The translations under genes were made by a program, and so were the position numbers. This document shows, piece by piece, positions 22,603-23,091 of a stretch of DNA of 23,091 bases. The notes under the pieces were generated by a model, which was not told where the DNA came from, searched no databases, and saw only the letters and a program-made list of their open reading frames with translations. The DNA is from an uncultured Lachnospiraceae bacterium (GTDB lineage: Bacteria > Bacillota_A > Clostridia > Lachnospirales > Lachnospiraceae), in contig CAJUDN010000050.1 of NCBI GenBank assembly GCA_910585355.1, positions 1-23,091 of the forward strand. The letters run 5' to 3'. Every line of letters begins with the position of its first letter. Positions within the stretch are counted from its first letter, which is position 1.

Positions 22603-22851
22603 CCTTATTTAAATGAAAAAGGCGGACAAAAAAGCCTTCGCTTCCCTCTTTAATCTCCCCCGGATGCGTCTCTAAAAAGCCTACGATGGCCTTGGCCGTC
22701 ACTGACTCTCGCAGCCCGATTCCCCCGCAATAGCCACAGACCCACCGACATATCCGCCGACAGCGCCCACAAAGGTCCCCGCATTCGCCAGCACTGCCAT
22801 AGCAGCCGGGTTTCCCGGATGCCGTAAAGCGCATATAAAAAGTATGTGCAT
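22577..22851 (-). pseudogene. Frameshifted small glycine-zipper-like gene remnant
   Basis: From 22851 one frame reads MAVLANAGTFVGAVGGYVGG and onward to a TGA at 22701-22699, with a G-x-x-x-G-rich hydrophobic segment. After a C5 tract at 22722-22726 (G5 in the mRNA) another frame continues with GLRESVTAKAIVGFLETHPG and EIKEGSEGFFVRLFHLN to a stop at 22577. One indel in the homopolymer would fuse them into a protein of about 90 residues. There is no ribosome-binding site, and a tRNA terminator lies immediately upstream, so the 5' end is probably lost. I do not recognise the family. Confidence 0.4.
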
Positions 22852-22889
22852 TCATGCACGAAGTGCTTTTTGTTCCGTAAGAAAGCAAC

Positions 22890-22919
22890 AAAAAAAGCCT
22901 TGATCTCTCAAGACTTTTT
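22890..22919 (-). terminator. Rho-independent terminator of the tRNA-Val/tRNA-Leu transcript
   Basis: Minus strand: AGTCTTGA pairs with TCAAGGCT around a GAGA loop (one G-T pair), followed by a T run. Confidence 0.85.
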
Positions 22920-22922
22920 AAG

Positions 22923-23006
22923 TGCCGGTGACCGGACTTGAACCGGTACGGGGTTGCCCCCGAGGGATTTTAAGTCCCTTGCGTCTGCCTATTCCGCCAC
23001 ACCGGC
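22923..23006 (-). tRNA. tRNA-Leu (anticodon TAA)
   Basis: An 84-nt class II tRNA with a long variable arm (CGGGGGCAACCCCG). Acceptor GCCGGTG/CACCGGC, anticodon loop CTTAAAA (TAA), T-arm CCGGTTCAAGTCCGG. CCA is not encoded. Only 31 bp separate it from tRNA-Val upstream, so the two are likely one transcript. Confidence 0.97.
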
Positions 23007-23037
23007 AAAGGCTATAATACGTTTGATATTATTTCAG

Positions 23038-23091
23038 TGGGGCCTATAGGGCTCGAACCTATGACCCTCTGCTTGTAAGGCAGATGCTCTC
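23038..23091 (-). tRNA. tRNA-Val (anticodon TAC), partial at the window edge
   Basis: The visible 3' portion has anticodon stem TCTGC/GCAGA with loop CTTACAA (TAC), T-arm ATAGGTTCGAGCCCTAT and the 3' acceptor strand AGGCCCC plus A. The 5' end lies beyond the window. Confidence 0.93.

Overview
The window looks like a chromosomal segment of a spore-forming clostridium of the Lachnospiraceae type. Support comes from the gene repertoire (a YtaF-like sporulation membrane protein, an RsgI-like membrane protein, a clostridial acyl-ACP thioesterase, NimA-like and AbgB-like proteins), strong purine-rich Shine-Dalgarno sites, sigma-A promoters with 17-bp spacers, and dispersed palindromic intergenic repeats. 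The species cannot be named from sequence alone. Nearly everything is on the minus strand, so the text below reads from high to low coordinates where that is the direction of transcription.

Layout. 1-3140: acyl-ACP thioesterase, a tRNA-Gln(CTG), an M20 amidohydrolase and a second, identical tRNA-Gln(CTG). 3223-6113: an mscL, truA and RsgI-like membrane protein cluster. 6149-9428: a YtaF-like protein converging on a type IIA P-type (calcium-like) ATPase. 9456-14618: an apparent operon with its own promoter: lipoprotein barnase, barstar, a YgjP-type metalloprotease, recJ and glyA, with the ATPase downstream of glyA. 14640-17204: an AT-richer island holding a frameshifted gene remnant, a membrane-anchored EreA/ChaN/TIKI-like protein, an IS256-family transposase remnant, a tRNA-Arg(ACG) and degenerate sequence. 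17205-22602: a catabolic cluster of a YtcJ-like amidohydrolase, a NimA-like flavin-binding protein and two tandemly duplicated AbgB-like M20 amidohydrolases. 22577-23091: a frameshifted gene remnant, then tRNA-Leu(TAA) and a partial tRNA-Val(TAC).

How the genes work together. Three M20 amidohydrolases and one YtcJ-type amidohydrolase suggest scavenging of N-acylated or p-aminobenzoyl-glutamate-like compounds. The barnase/barstar pair is a toxic RNase with its cytoplasmic inhibitor. The barnase is predicted to be a lipoprotein on a long acidic, tandem-repeat linker.

The most striking non-coding signal is a family of inverted repeats built on the core GTWAC-N-GTTCA-S. It occurs at six intergenic places in 23 kb, five times at or within a few bases of a minus-strand stop codon. 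A separate palindrome of about 165 bp and an 88-bp MITE-like element between the duplicated M20 genes add to this. A perfect 9-bp hairpin that would mask the ribosome-binding site of the P-type ATPase is the best candidate for a new regulatory element.
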